DNA of 28,123 bases from a virus. Positions 16,021 through 24,718 of this stretch are shown here, piece by piece. Where the stretch lies: positions 1-28,123 of IMG/VR virus record IMGVR_UViG_3300034105_000267. The stretch is one strand, 5' to 3'. How positions within the stretch are numbered: position 1 is the stretch's first letter; every line of letters starts with the position of its first letter. The notes beneath the pieces are model-generated. The model did not search any database and was not told the origin of the DNA. It was given only the letters and a program-made list of their open reading frames with translations. A program made the translations under genes and the position numbers.

Positions 16021-16040
16021 AACAAATTAAATTATATCAA

Positions 16041-16781
16041 ATGAGTAAAGAAACTGCATTAGTAGATAGAATCTACGTATTAAAAAAAAGAAACACTCCG
16101 TTGTCATATATGTTGACATCGAAGAATACTTCAAGAAGTCCGTTATACTACTTTGACGGAAAATCAAACAGACCACTTAGATATGCAAGAAACCAGAAGT
16201 CACCTTTCGAGGATGAGCAGGATGGTTCTGCTATTTTAGAGCCTATTGTATTTGTTGATGGATCACTAACGGTACATAAAACAAATCCAGTACTACAAAA
16301 ATTCTTAGAGTATCACCCAGGAAACGGAATGATATTCGAGGAAGTAAATACAGAGAAAGACGCGTCTGAACAGTTTGACAAGTTAACTACAGAGTTGGAT
16401 GCACAGTTGGCAGCAAGAGACCTTACGGTTGATATGCTTGAGGCTGTTGCTAGAGTTGTGCTTGGAGGAAGGATTGACAAGATGTCAACCGCTGAGCTTA
16501 AGAGAGACGTTCTTGTTTATTCAAGAACATACCCTCAGAAGTTTATGGAGATGCTGAATGATCCAATGCTACAATTACAGAATACTTGCGCTAAGTTATT
16601 TGATCAGGACGTGTTGAGGCTTAAAAATAAAGGTAGGGATGTATACTTTAACCTAGAGACAAACAAGAAGAAACTGTTGACAGTTCCTTACGGTGAGAAT
16701 CACTTATTTATCTTGGCATCACACCTGAAGTCAGATGATGGAATTGAGACACTTAGACTGCTTGAGAGTCATTTAGATTAA
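16041..16781 (+). CDS. Conserved-looking head/connector-region protein, unknown function (246 aa)
   Basis: The N-terminal half is beta-like and basic (DRIYVLKKRNTPLSYMLTSK, LYYFDGKSNRPLRY), followed by ILEPIVFVDGSLTVHKTNPVLQKFLEYHP (split at about 65-93). A helical part follows (LDAQLAARDLTVDMLEAVAR; MSTAELKRDVLVYSRTYPQK), and the C-terminal third contains beta strands (VYFNLETNKKKLLTVPYG). I recall similar text in other large phages but cannot assign a name. Its place between capsid and ring-protein genes suggests a head-completion or auxiliary role, or a regulator of late expression. It sits 21 nt beyond the capsid terminator without its own promoter-like box, so it should be made in small amounts from read-through transcripts. 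The 49-nt gap after it holds the next promoter. Confidence 0.6.
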   Translation: MSKETALVDRIYVLKKRNTPLSYMLTSKNTSRSPLYYFDGKSNRPLRYARNQKSPFEDEQDGSAILEPIVFVDGSLTVHKTNPVLQKFLEYHPGNGMIFEEVNTEKDASEQFDKLTTELDAQLAARDLTVDMLEAVARVVLGGRIDKMSTAELKRDVLVYSRTYPQKFMEMLNDPMLQLQNTCAKLFDQDVLRLKNKGRDVYFNLETNKKKLLTVPYGENHLFILASHLKSDDGIETLRLLESHLD

Positions 16782-16792
16782 TATTTTTTTAG

Positions 16793-16800
16793 TATCTTTG
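16793..16800 (+). promoter_or_regulatory. Bacteroidetes-type -7 promoter box (TATCTTTG)
   Basis: TATCTTTG followed by CAAGG in the gap between 16781 and 16833. A seven-T run precedes it, and 32 nt separate it from the ATG, twice as long as at the other four boxes. The leader ends in AAACAAAAGATAAAA. With the terminator at 17139-17168 it frames a single-gene unit. No -33 TTG at the usual spacing. Confidence 0.6.
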
Positions 16801-16832
16801 CAAGGATTATTAATCATAAACAAAAGATAAAA

Positions 16833-17114
16833 ATGGAAAAATTTTTAAGTATTCCTGTAACTAACGAGCAATTTCAAATTGTTTCTGCTACAGACATTAA
16901 ACTTATCGAACAAGCAACTACTGCTACAGTTACAATCACCTATGGTGGAGGTAGAGTTGTTACTATCAGTCACGCTACCGCTGGGGCTGGTGTTGAAACA
17001 CAAAGAGACGCTATTGAAGCGGCTGTTGTTGCAGCCTTAGGTGAGGGATGGACAAAAGTAACTTATGATGTTACATTATTACCATTCGCTGTTTCTGGAA
17101 TAGCTATTGCGTAA
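16833..17114 (+). CDS. Small, separately transcribed virion-type protein; auxiliary capsid candidate (93 aa)
   Basis: The protein starts MEKFLSIPVTNEQFQIVSAT, continues with beta strands rich in Thr and Val (TATVTITYGGGRVVTISHAT), a helix (TQRDAIEAAVVAALGEGW) and closing strands (VTLLPFAVSGIAIA). It has no Cys and no membrane segment, although its C-terminus is hydrophobic. It is the only gene in the window with both its own promoter-like box and its own terminator, and its codons are capsid-like (GCT, GGT), so it is probably made in quantity. Abundance, size and location after capsid suggest a decoration or auxiliary capsid protein. Family not recognised with certainty; role is inferred. Confidence 0.6.
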   Translation: MEKFLSIPVTNEQFQIVSATDIKLIEQATTATVTITYGGGRVVTISHATAGAGVETQRDAIEAAVVAALGEGWTKVTYDVTLLPFAVSGIAIA

Positions 17115-17138
17115 TTGTTTTTGTTCTTAAGGAAAGCT

Positions 17139-17168
17139 AAAGGCACTCTAATCAGAGTGCTTTTTTTT
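17139..17168 (+). terminator. Intrinsic terminator before the tail/ring unit
   Basis: GCACTCT (17143-17149) pairs perfectly with AGAGTGC (17154-17160) around an AATC loop. A-A-A-G on the left can extend the stem against the first T residues. Eight T follow (17161-17168). It ends the unit of the 93-aa gene, and the next promoter-like box begins only 3 nt after the T tract. Confidence 0.88.
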
Positions 17169-17170
17169 AT

Positions 17171-17178
17171 TATCTTTG
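17171..17178 (+). promoter_or_regulatory. Bacteroidetes-type -7 promoter box (TATCTTTG)
   Basis: ATTATCTTTGTAAAA here (17169-17183) is identical over 15 nt to the box region before the gene at 24719. The box is 15 nt from the ATG at 17194, with the terminator T tract directly upstream in the place of a -33 region. It should drive ring, muzzle-type and following genes (17194-24688). Confidence 0.65.
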
Positions 17179-17193
17179 TAAAAAGTTTTTAAT

Positions 17194-17958
17194 ATGATAA
17201 ACTCAGTTAGAAATACAGTTCTATCTGTTATAAATAAGAATAACTACGGCTATATTACACCTGCTGATTTCAACTTATTTGCCAAGCAGGCACAGATGGA
17301 AATATACGAGGAGTACTACTCTTCATATAACAAGACCATCAATATGGAGAATGCTCGTATGTCAGGTACTGAATACGCTGATATTGAGCAGCCAATAGCC
17401 GAGACTCTTGAGTCTTTCTTGGTTACATCAAATTTAGATAATTATAGTGCAAATCAGTGGCTAGCTCCTTCAGAAGACACGACTGGAAGCGCAGCGTATA
17501 TGATACTTAGAATAGACTGTCTTAATAGTTCAGGCAGTAGAATTAGTACAGCTGAAAAGGTGTCTAACGCAAGGATAATGATGCTTTCAGACTCAAACCT
17601 TACTGGACCATCTTTGATGTACCCAGTATATACTTACGAGCAGAACACACTAGGAACATCAACTATTGTTTTATATCCTGACACAATCAGCGATACAAAT
17701 AATTATGACGTAAGATGTACCTACTTTACATATCCTAAAGATCCTAAGTGGACATACTTTACATTTCCAAATGGTGAGCCGATGTTTGATCAGTCTCAAC
17801 CAGATTACCAAGACTTTCAGCTTCCTGCAGAGGACGAGTACAAGCTGGTTATGAAGATACTACAGTACGCTGGAATATCTATAAGAGAGCAAGAGGTTGC
17901 TGCTTACGCATTAGGTCAAGAACAACACGAACAACCAACATTTAGTCAACAACAATAA
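17194..17958 (+). CDS. Ring/head-tail connector protein 1 (254 aa)
   Basis: The N-terminal helices (MINSVRNTVLSVINKNNYGY, then FNLFAKQAQMEIYEEYYSSY) are followed by a beta domain with TSTIVLYPDTISDTNNYDVR and CTYFTYPKDPKWTYF. The C-terminal helix (DEYKLVMKILQYAGISIREQ, about 218-237) closes with a Gln-rich tail. An N-terminal helical pair, a beta sandwich with a Y-P-D pattern and a C-terminal helix is the usual plan of gatekeeper/adaptor proteins that stack under the portal in podoviruses. In crAss-like phages, ring proteins are encoded in this place, upstream of the large stabilisation-type gene. It starts right after a promoter-like box and is separated from the next gene by 2 nt. Exact ring position cannot be decided from sequence. 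Confidence 0.7.
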   Translation: MINSVRNTVLSVINKNNYGYITPADFNLFAKQAQMEIYEEYYSSYNKTINMENARMSGTEYADIEQPIAETLESFLVTSNLDNYSANQWLAPSEDTTGSAAYMILRIDCLNSSGSRISTAEKVSNARIMMLSDSNLTGPSLMYPVYTYEQNTLGTSTIVLYPDTISDTNNYDVRCTYFTYPKDPKWTYFTFPNGEPMFDQSQPDYQDFQLPAEDEYKLVMKILQYAGISIREQEVAAYALGQEQHEQPTFSQQQ

Positions 17959-17960
17959 TT

Positions 17961-18878
17961 ATGGCATACTTAACTGGCTATCAATACTATGAGAACGCTG
18001 GAAACTCTCCAGAGAATGAAAACTGGGGAACATACCAGTATGTATCACTAAAGGATATAGTTAACAACTTTATGTTGATGTATGTAGGTAACAATAAGCT
18101 TGTTAATAACGTTGACAAGTACGAGATCTTGTTTCACGCAAAGAGAGGTATTCAGGAGCTTAACTACGATGCCTTGAAAGAGATTAAGATCGTGGAACTT
18201 AGTATATGTGATGACCTTAAGTTGGTTTTGCCACCAGACTACGTGAACTATGTTAGAATATCATTGTACAAGGATGGGGTGTTAAGACCACTGACTGAGA
18301 ACATTCAGACCAACTACAGTAACTCGTACCTACAAGATAACAGCTGTAGAGTATTGTTCGATCAGGACGGAAACGTGTTAGAGGGTACATCTATATTAGA
18401 CTACGACAGGATACACAAGTTAAACAAGAGCATCTACTTAGGTGACGGTGATTTTAACGGTATGGAAGGTTACAATCTTGACGGTAAGTGGTACTTCAAC
18501 CACACTATTGGGGCAAGATTTGGTCTGAATACAGAGACTGCAAACGTAAACCCTACGTACAGAATAGACAAGAAGTCAGGCGTTATAAACTTTGGATCAG
18601 GTATGGCTGGTCAGCTTTGCATACTTGAGTACGTTACTGACGGTATGGAGGGAGGAGATGACTCTGAAGTTACTATAAACAAGATGGCTGAGGAGTTCTT
18701 ATACGCATACATTAAGTATAACGTGCTTACAAACAAGTACGGAGTTCAGGAGTATGTTGTAAACAGAGCTAAGAAGGAGAAGACAGCTCTTCTAAGAAAC
18801 GCAAAAATAAGATTGAGTAACATACACCCTGGAAGATTATTGATGAATATGAGGGGTAAAGATAAGTGGATTAAATAA
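17961..18878 (+). CDS. Ring/tail-tube-like connector protein 2 (305 aa)
   Basis: It begins MAYLTGYQYYENAGNSPENE and continues with YVSLKDIVNNFMLMYVGNNK (about 27-46) and an adaptor-like helix, YEILFHAKRGIQELNYDALK (about 53-72), followed by LVLPPDYVNYVRISLYKDG (about 92-110). The rest is a beta domain with VINFGSGMAGQLCILEYVTD (about 209-228) and a C-terminal helical part (EFLYAYIKYNVL, VNRAKKEKTALLRNAKIR). The early helix and the P-P-D-Y-V-x-Y-V-R pattern are found in head-tail connector proteins near tail-stabilisation genes in T7-like and crAss-like phages. Two-nucleotide gaps on both sides show tight co-translation with ring protein 1 and the 1668-aa protein. I am confident of a connector role, not of the exact ring. 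Confidence 0.7.
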   Translation: MAYLTGYQYYENAGNSPENENWGTYQYVSLKDIVNNFMLMYVGNNKLVNNVDKYEILFHAKRGIQELNYDALKEIKIVELSICDDLKLVLPPDYVNYVRISLYKDGVLRPLTENIQTNYSNSYLQDNSCRVLFDQDGNVLEGTSILDYDRIHKLNKSIYLGDGDFNGMEGYNLDGKWYFNHTIGARFGLNTETANVNPTYRIDKKSGVINFGSGMAGQLCILEYVTDGMEGGDDSEVTINKMAEEFLYAYIKYNVLTNKYGVQEYVVNRAKKEKTALLRNAKIRLSNIHPGRLLMNMRGKDKWIK

Positions 18879-18880
18879 GT

Positions 18881-21800
18881 ATGGATTTAAATACTACGTT
18901 CCTTAAGGGAAGAATGAATAAGTCGCTTGACGAGAGAGTTCTTCCAGATGGAGAATATATTGACGCGTTAAATATAAGGATAGGATCTACTGAAAACAAT
19001 AGCGTTGGTGCTATTGAGAATTCATTAGGTAATACCAAGATTGTATCTATTCTTTACGAAGGTCAAGAACTTTCTACTGACGCAAGATGTATTGGTGCGT
19101 ATGAGGATAGCCAGCACGAGACGATATACTGGTTCGTAACAGATCCAGGGAATGTAGATATGGTTCTATCTTACAACGAAAGAACAAACACACTTATATA
19201 TCACGTAATATCCACTACAGTACTTAACTTTGATACTAAGTATTTAGTAAACGGAATAGATTTAATTGACGGTCTATTATTCTGGACAGATAATCTTAAT
19301 CCTCCAAGAAGAATAAATACAAGAGGATCGTACGCATACCCTACAATGGGAGTTGATAACATTACAGAGGATGATATATCCGTTATTGTTGCTCCACCGT
19401 TAGAGTCTCCGTCTATAACACCATTAGTTGTTTCTACTGAGGAGAACTATATGACTGATAAGTTCATATCGTTTTCTTATAGATATAAGTACAAGGACGG
19501 AGAATATAGTGCGCTATCTCAGTTTAGTGATATAGCATTTGAGCCTAACAATTTCTTTGTTGATTTTACCACATATACGAACGGATCTATGAGTAATGTA
19601 TTCAACTCGTATGACGTTTCATTTAATACAGGCAACGAGAACGTGATTCAAGTTGACTTATGCTTTAAGTTATCAGACTCTAGTATTGTTAATGTTATAG
19701 AAAGATACGTAAAGGATGAGCAGGGATGGATAGATAATCAGATTCAATCCATTCAGTTTAACAACAAGAAGATATACACAGCGCTTCCAAGTTCAGAGCT
19801 TACAAGACTATTTGATAACGTGCCTCTAACTGCTAAGTCTCAGACCACTATGGGGAACAGACTTATATATGGAAACTATGTGGATGGTTACGATATAGAT
19901 ACAAATATTGATTATGAGGTTGTTGGTTTTAGTGAGGAGATAGGAGGTAAAGATTTAGAGGTTACACTTCAAGATGGAGAATATGATATAAATCCTTCAG
20001 ATTCTAGAGAGATAAATAGTTCTATTATAATTATAGACTTTACAGATGTTGAAATTGTATCTGGATTATTATTAACAATAGATTTTAATTTATATCATAA
20101 TGCATTTGGTGGAGATCCTTCTTATGAGGAAGACGCTCCATTAAATGAGTTTAACTATACGTTTAATTTTAATATAACTAATGCCTTTGAAGATGCGTAT
20201 CAATTAGCTCAGAATCAATCGTTTATAGATGCTATATACTCACACGAAGATCCTATAACTGATTGCGGAGAAGGTTTCTCATTGACGGATATATTTAACT
20301 GTAGGATACAAACAATAGCAACTACACCTCCAGATTGGGATATTGCTGGAACAGGTATAAACGCAATTAATCAAGGGTTTACAATAATAGCATCTCCATT
20401 GGAGCCAAATATTATAAAAATACAGATACCAGCTATTAAATTTAATACTACTGATACAGATCCTATTTTAACTGCTTATGAGTACTTACAGGATACTGGA
20501 ACTACTGCTGCAATATCTAAACTAGAAAGTAAAAAAAGTCTTCACAGTAATAGAGATTATGAGGTTGGGATTGTATATCAGGACGAGTACTTAAGAAGTT
20601 CTACGGCTTTAGTATGTAATAATAATACAGTATTCTTTCCAGCATCAGCTTCAGATACTAGTAATAATATAGTCGCAACAATAAATAACTTGGCTCCATC
20701 TTGGGCTAAGAGATATAAGTTTGTTGTTAAGCCTTCTAAGTCAAAGTACGAGACTATTTACACCAATTTATTCTTTCAGGACTCTGATGGTTTTGTTTGG
20801 TTTAAGTTAGAGGGAGAGAATATAAGTAAGGCAACGATTGGTGAAAATTTAATAGTTAAGAGAGACTCTAATGGAGCCTTAAACAATCTTGTTACAGCAT
20901 CTGTTCTTGAGGTTAAGGCTCAGTCAAATAATTTTATAACAAATCCGCCATCTACTGATAAGGTAATATACGAGCCTGCTGGGACTTATATGAGAATGAG
21001 GGTTTCAAATTTTGAGGTAAACTACGATAGGAATTCATTTATAGAACTTAAGGCATTAGATAAAACAGGATGGAGTTATTCTACTCAAAGATGGGATTTC
21101 TCATATGCCAATCCAAATTATGATCCAGGTAGCCCAATTGCTCCAGAAAACCAACCTAGACTGCCTTACGCAATAACTGCTGGAAGTCTTGTAAGGTTTA
21201 ATATAAGTATGAACAGAGACGCAAGAGGAAATAGTTGCGGAAGTAGATACTATAAGTACACAAAGACTGTTGTAGCTAATGAAGACTACGATAACTTCTA
21301 CTTGTTTTGTCAGGGAGAGGGAGTAAACTTTGAGGATGGAGTTATATCTGGAGGTGATGATACAGTAAATACAAACGAATATAATCAAGCATTAGGGGTT
21401 TATGATCCTTTATGCATAACAGGTATAGGTCTAACAAGATGTTATTATTTTGATCCTGTAACAGATCCTGGAGTAAACAGGTTTCAATTTCAAGAAGTAG
21501 ATCCTTTAGATCCGTACAGAGACGATTTAGTTGGAGGTATATACCTTATAGCTCAAACAGGAACTCCTGCTTGTGCTAGCGCTCCTATTATAAATACTGG
21601 AAAGGGATCATATGTAGGAGGAACTATTACAATACAGCAGTCAACATCATTGATTGTTTTTGAGACAGAAGCTTTAGATGCTGACGGAGAGATATACTAC
21701 GAAGGTAGTGATAGTTTCCCTATAGACGATGATAGATTCCATATGAGTGGCAATTTGCCTGGAGATGAAGATCAAACATCTACTGATTCTGCTATTGTGA

Positions 21801-23887
21801 CGCTTAATTTCTTCGACTGCTTTACTTTCGGTAATGGAGTTGAGTCTTACAAAATAAACGACTCACTTACAGGTGATCCGTTCTACTTAGGTGAGCGTGT
21901 TACAGCCGTGGCTCAGGAACAGTATAGAAAGTCTGACAGGTACGCGTCTATGACGTACAGCGGTATATATAATGCTGAGACAAACATAAACAAGTTAAAC
22001 GAGTTCAACCTATCACTGGCAAACTTTAAGGACCTAGAGAAGTCTTTTGGACCTATCAATAGACTGTATGCAAGACGTACAGACGTTCTAGTTTTACAGG
22101 AAGACAAGGTGTCATATATTTTAGCTGGCAAGAACTTACTATCTGACTCCGCTGGAGGTGGACAGATTGCTTCTATACCAGAGGTACTAGGTACTCAGAT
22201 CGCAAGGATTGAGGACTACGGAATCAGTAACAACCCAGAGAGCTTTGCTGTGTTTGGTGGCGAGGTTTACTTTACAGATATTAAGCGTAATTCAGTATTA
22301 AACCTAAGAGGAGGTTCAGCCCAGAGTGATGCACTTAGTGTTATTTCTGATATGGGTATGAAGTACTGGTTCAGAGACGAGTTCAAGAATTCTCAAAATT
22401 ATTTTAAGATAGGTGGTTACGATCCTTATATGGACGAGTACGTGCTTCACCTTACCGAGACAGATATGCCTACTGAGTTAGACGTATACGGGTGTGGTGT
22501 TACTATATCTAAACAGAATGTGAACGGGGCGTATGAGTTTGATGTAGAGATAGGTGACGAGATAGGAGATGTTACTGTAAGCCTTACGTTGTTTGGCGGA
22601 GAGGTTGATCTTATGGTTGAGTACGCAGGTGATGTTATATTTGACGAGAATTTAACTGAACCTGATGTTTATGACTTTACATTTCAAAAGACAGAGGCTC
22701 TTCCTGACGTTCTTAGAGTTACTATAACATCTACTAACGCGTCTTACTCTACAAGCACATCGTGCGTAAATATAGTTGATTACATAACTGTATACAGGGT
22801 TGTTTATAACAACTCAGGGCTAGAGGATCAGACCATACACAACAGTTACAAGTGGAATTTAGGAAGCTACAGCAGTCCTTTAAGTACTGACTTTATAACT
22901 ATGGATGCGGACGGAGTATCTCTATATGAGAGCCAGTTTGGAGGACTGTCTAATGGTATGATACCAGCGGACGGAAGTAATATAACATTAATTTCAGATA
23001 AAAGAGCTGGTGATACATTTACATTTAACCCAGCCCTAAACACATTTAAGTACTTAATTTCTAATGACTTATATACTGCAAGCGAGCTACTTCCTTTATT
23101 GAGCACTATAACACCAATAACTGGAACGTATCAGGCTGTTATAAACGCTGCTAATTTAGCAAGTTTTGATTATTTATATTTGGTTTGGGACTACAGAAGT
23201 TTATCTTCAATAACACTATGCTATGACGAGACTAATATTTACGCTTTGTGTTGTAACTGTGATGTATCGGATTCTTATTTTATAGATTCAGACTCGTTAG
23301 ATACTGCTACAAGTGTTTGGACTGATGAAAATCAAACAGCTGTGGCTCCAGACGGGTATTATGCGATAGATGGAACCTACAGACAGCTTTTATTAGGAGT
23401 TCTTTTAGATCCTACCCCTTGTCCTGGATGCGAGCCACAGACATTGTGTTTTGTAGGGTTGTGGGAAGAAGGTGATCCTGAACACCCTGACGGAGGAAGT
23501 ATTACATATATAAATCCATTAGGAGAGCCAGTGACTCAGTCTAATATATATTTAGGTAATTTTGTTACCATAGAATACCTAGAGATAATATCTTTTGAAG
23601 GAGTTGTAGAGATTGAATGTACTCCATTATATGATTGGGAATATGTGTTATTATCAGATCCAGATATTGAAAGCTGTGTAACTGTTCCTACAAATGATTT
23701 TAAAATACGAAGTGTTGATTATAATACATTAGCAAATGGTAATTTTGCTTACGAATTAGATGGAGTAACTCCATTTACTGTTGACGGAATATATAATGTA
23801 GATGTTCCAGATGATGTTCCTTCTACTGGAATATACACTGTTGAAATTACATCTGGAGTTATATCAATAATAACACATTGCATATAA
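18881..23887 (+). CDS. Tail stabilisation/muzzle-type protein (1668 aa)
   Basis: The N-terminus contains NKSLDERVLPDGEYIDALNI (about 13-32) and an EN-N-S-V-G-A-I-E-N pattern, the hallmark of the large 'stabilisation' proteins of crAss-like and related podoviruses, which form the distal tail or muzzle closing the DNA channel. Beta-propeller-like repeats probably follow, with TTMGNRLIYGNYVDGYDI at about 325-342. VLVLQEDKVSYILAGKNL, GQIASIPEVLGTQIARIEDY and PESFAVFGGEVYFTDIKR at about 1070-1135 are conserved-looking core segments. A Cys-rich stretch near 1447-1523 (YALCCNCDVS; CPGCEPQTLC) and an acidic C-terminal region finish the protein. DNA for about residues 367-975 and the last 135 residues is much more AT-rich than the rest, suggesting mosaic exchange. 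P22 gp10 is a distant functional parallel. Confidence 0.8.
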   Translation: MDLNTTFLKGRMNKSLDERVLPDGEYIDALNIRIGSTENNSVGAIENSLGNTKIVSILYEGQELSTDARCIGAYEDSQHETIYWFVTDPGNVDMVLSYNERTNTLIYHVISTTVLNFDTKYLVNGIDLIDGLLFWTDNLNPPRRINTRGSYAYPTMGVDNITEDDISVIVAPPLESPSITPLVVSTEENYMTDKFISFSYRYKYKDGEYSALSQFSDIAFEPNNFFVDFTTYTNGSMSNVFNSYDVSFNTGNENVIQVDLCFKLSDSSIVNVIERYVKDEQGWIDNQIQSIQFNNKKIYTALPSSELTRLFDNVPLTAKSQTTMGNRLIYGNYVDGYDIDTNIDYEVVGFSEEIGGKDLEVTLQDGEYDINPSDSREINSSIIIIDFTDVEIVSGLLLTIDFNLYHNAFGGDPSYEEDAPLNEFNYTFNFNITNAFEDAYQLAQNQSFIDAIYSHEDPITDCGEGFSLTDIFNCRIQTIATTPPDWDIAGTGINAINQGFTIIASPLEPNIIKIQIPAIKFNTTDTDPILTAYEYLQDTGTTAAISKLESKKSLHSNRDYEVGIVYQDEYLRSSTALVCNNNTVFFPASASDTSNNIVATINNLAPSWAKRYKFVVKPSKSKYETIYTNLFFQDSDGFVWFKLEGENISKATIGENLIVKRDSNGALNNLVTASVLEVKAQSNNFITNPPSTDKVIYEPAGTYMRMRVSNFEVNYDRNSFIELKALDKTGWSYSTQRWDFSYANPNYDPGSPIAPENQPRLPYAITAGSLVRFNISMNRDARGNSCGSRYYKYTKTVVANEDYDNFYLFCQGEGVNFEDGVISGGDDTVNTNEYNQALGVYDPLCITGIGLTRCYYFDPVTDPGVNRFQFQEVDPLDPYRDDLVGGIYLIAQTGTPACASAPIINTGKGSYVGGTITIQQSTSLIVFETEALDADGEIYYEGSDSFPIDDDRFHMSGNLPGDEDQTSTDSAIVTLNFFDCFTFGNGVESYKINDSLTGDPFYLGERVTAVAQEQYRKSDRYASMTYSGIYNAETNINKLNEFNLSLANFKDLEKSFGPINRLYARRTDVLVLQEDKVSYILAGKNLLSDSAGGGQIASIPEVLGTQIARIEDYGISNNPESFAVFGGEVYFTDIKRNSVLNLRGGSAQSDALSVISDMGMKYWFRDEFKNSQNYFKIGGYDPYMDEYVLHLTETDMPTELDVYGCGVTISKQNVNGAYEFDVEIGDEIGDVTVSLTLFGGEVDLMVEYAGDVIFDENLTEPDVYDFTFQKTEALPDVLRVTITSTNASYSTSTSCVNIVDYITVYRVVYNNSGLEDQTIHNSYKWNLGSYSSPLSTDFITMDADGVSLYESQFGGLSNGMIPADGSNITLISDKRAGDTFTFNPALNTFKYLISNDLYTASELLPLLSTITPITGTYQAVINAANLASFDYLYLVWDYRSLSSITLCYDETNIYALCCNCDVSDSYFIDSDSLDTATSVWTDENQTAVAPDGYYAIDGTYRQLLLGVLLDPTPCPGCEPQTLCFVGLWEEGDPEHPDGGSITYINPLGEPVTQSNIYLGNFVTIEYLEIISFEGVVEIECTPLYDWEYVLLSDPDIESCVTVPTNDFKIRSVDYNTLANGNFAYELDGVTPFTVDGIYNVDVPDDVPSTGIYTVEITSGVISIITHCI

Positions 23888-23890
23888 ACT

Positions 23891-24688
23891 ATGAAGTATA
23901 CACTAACATACAACAAGAACGTAGAGGGATGGACATCATTCTTTTCATACCACCCAGAGATGATGCTCGGTATGAACGGAGCGTTCTATTCCTTTAAGGG
24001 AGGCGAGCTGTATAAGCACAACACCAATGTAAACAGGAACACATTCTACCAGGACTGGTGGAATAGGGTTGATGATGTAGATCCTCCAAACATTTCACCA
24101 AATGCGTTTGAACCATCAAAAATAACGTCTGTATTTAATAAGGAGCCTATGACTATCAAGAACTTCAAGACTATTGCCACCTATGGAAATAGCCCCTGGA
24201 GCTGCTCTGTTATAACAGACCTATCTACTGGAGAGATAGACTCTAGCTACTTTGTAGAGAAGGAGGGGAACTGGTTCGCGTATATCCGAAGCCTTTCTGG
24301 AGACGACAACTTAAAACTTCGCTCCGCTCAGGGCGTAGGTTCAGTAGACACTGTAGAGGATCCAGGCACTTCTGCTACCGTCTTAAACTTCACGTTTAAT
24401 ATCGGAACAATCGTAAGTATTGGGGACTTGGCATACAGAAATGATGCTGGAGCTATAGAGTTTATAGGTCCTGTTACAGGATTTACAAAGACATCTATAA
24501 CTATAAATAACACGCCTCCTTTAGCTAACGTAGTTAATGACGGAGACTACATACTGTACATAAAGAACAGCGTTGCTGAGTCTTACGGTGCACGTGGATA
24601 CTATATGCAGTACGAATTAGAGAATGAATCTAAAGACAGGGTGGAACTGTTCTCAGTTAAATCAAACGTATTTAAAAGTTATCCTTAA
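23891..24688 (+). CDS. Tail protein associated with the muzzle-type protein (265 aa)
   Basis: The protein starts YNKNVEGWTSFFSYHPEMML (about 5-24) and GAFYSFKGGELYKHNTNV (about 30-47). The middle has ITSVFNKEPMTIKNFKTIAT (about 78-97), the C-terminal half small beta units (VLNFTFNIGTIVSIGDLAYR; DGDYILYIKN) and ends GARGYYMQYELENESKDR. I recall this F-S-Y-x-P / F-Y-S-F-K-x-G / K-x-F-K-T pattern as a structural protein next to, or fused to, stabilisation proteins of Bacteroidetes phages. The 3-nt gap after the 1668-aa gene and the same GC level as its core support a joint tail structure. No enzyme motif is seen. The next gene has its own promoter-like box after a 30-nt gap. Confidence 0.65.
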   Translation: MKYTLTYNKNVEGWTSFFSYHPEMMLGMNGAFYSFKGGELYKHNTNVNRNTFYQDWWNRVDDVDPPNISPNAFEPSKITSVFNKEPMTIKNFKTIATYGNSPWSCSVITDLSTGEIDSSYFVEKEGNWFAYIRSLSGDDNLKLRSAQGVGSVDTVEDPGTSATVLNFTFNIGTIVSIGDLAYRNDAGAIEFIGPVTGFTKTSITINNTPPLANVVNDGDYILYIKNSVAESYGARGYYMQYELENESKDRVELFSVKSNVFKSYP

Positions 24689-24694
24689 AATTAT

Positions 24695-24702
24695 TATCTT
24701 TG
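24695..24702 (+). promoter_or_regulatory. Bacteroidetes-type -7 promoter box (TATCTTTG)
   Basis: ATTATCTTTGTAAAA (24693-24707) is identical to the sequence at 17169-17183. The box lies 16 nt before the ATG at 24719, in a 30-nt gap. It would start the internal-protein unit that runs past the window edge. No clear -33 TTG and no hairpin terminator in the gap. Confidence 0.65.
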
Positions 24703-24718
24703 TAAAATATATAGAATT

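Noticed and set aside
16741-16792. Possible terminator formed by a T-run (16784-16790) after the 246-aa gene
   Set aside because: Only a weak 4-bp stem can be drawn upstream of the T run, too little for a convincing hairpin.
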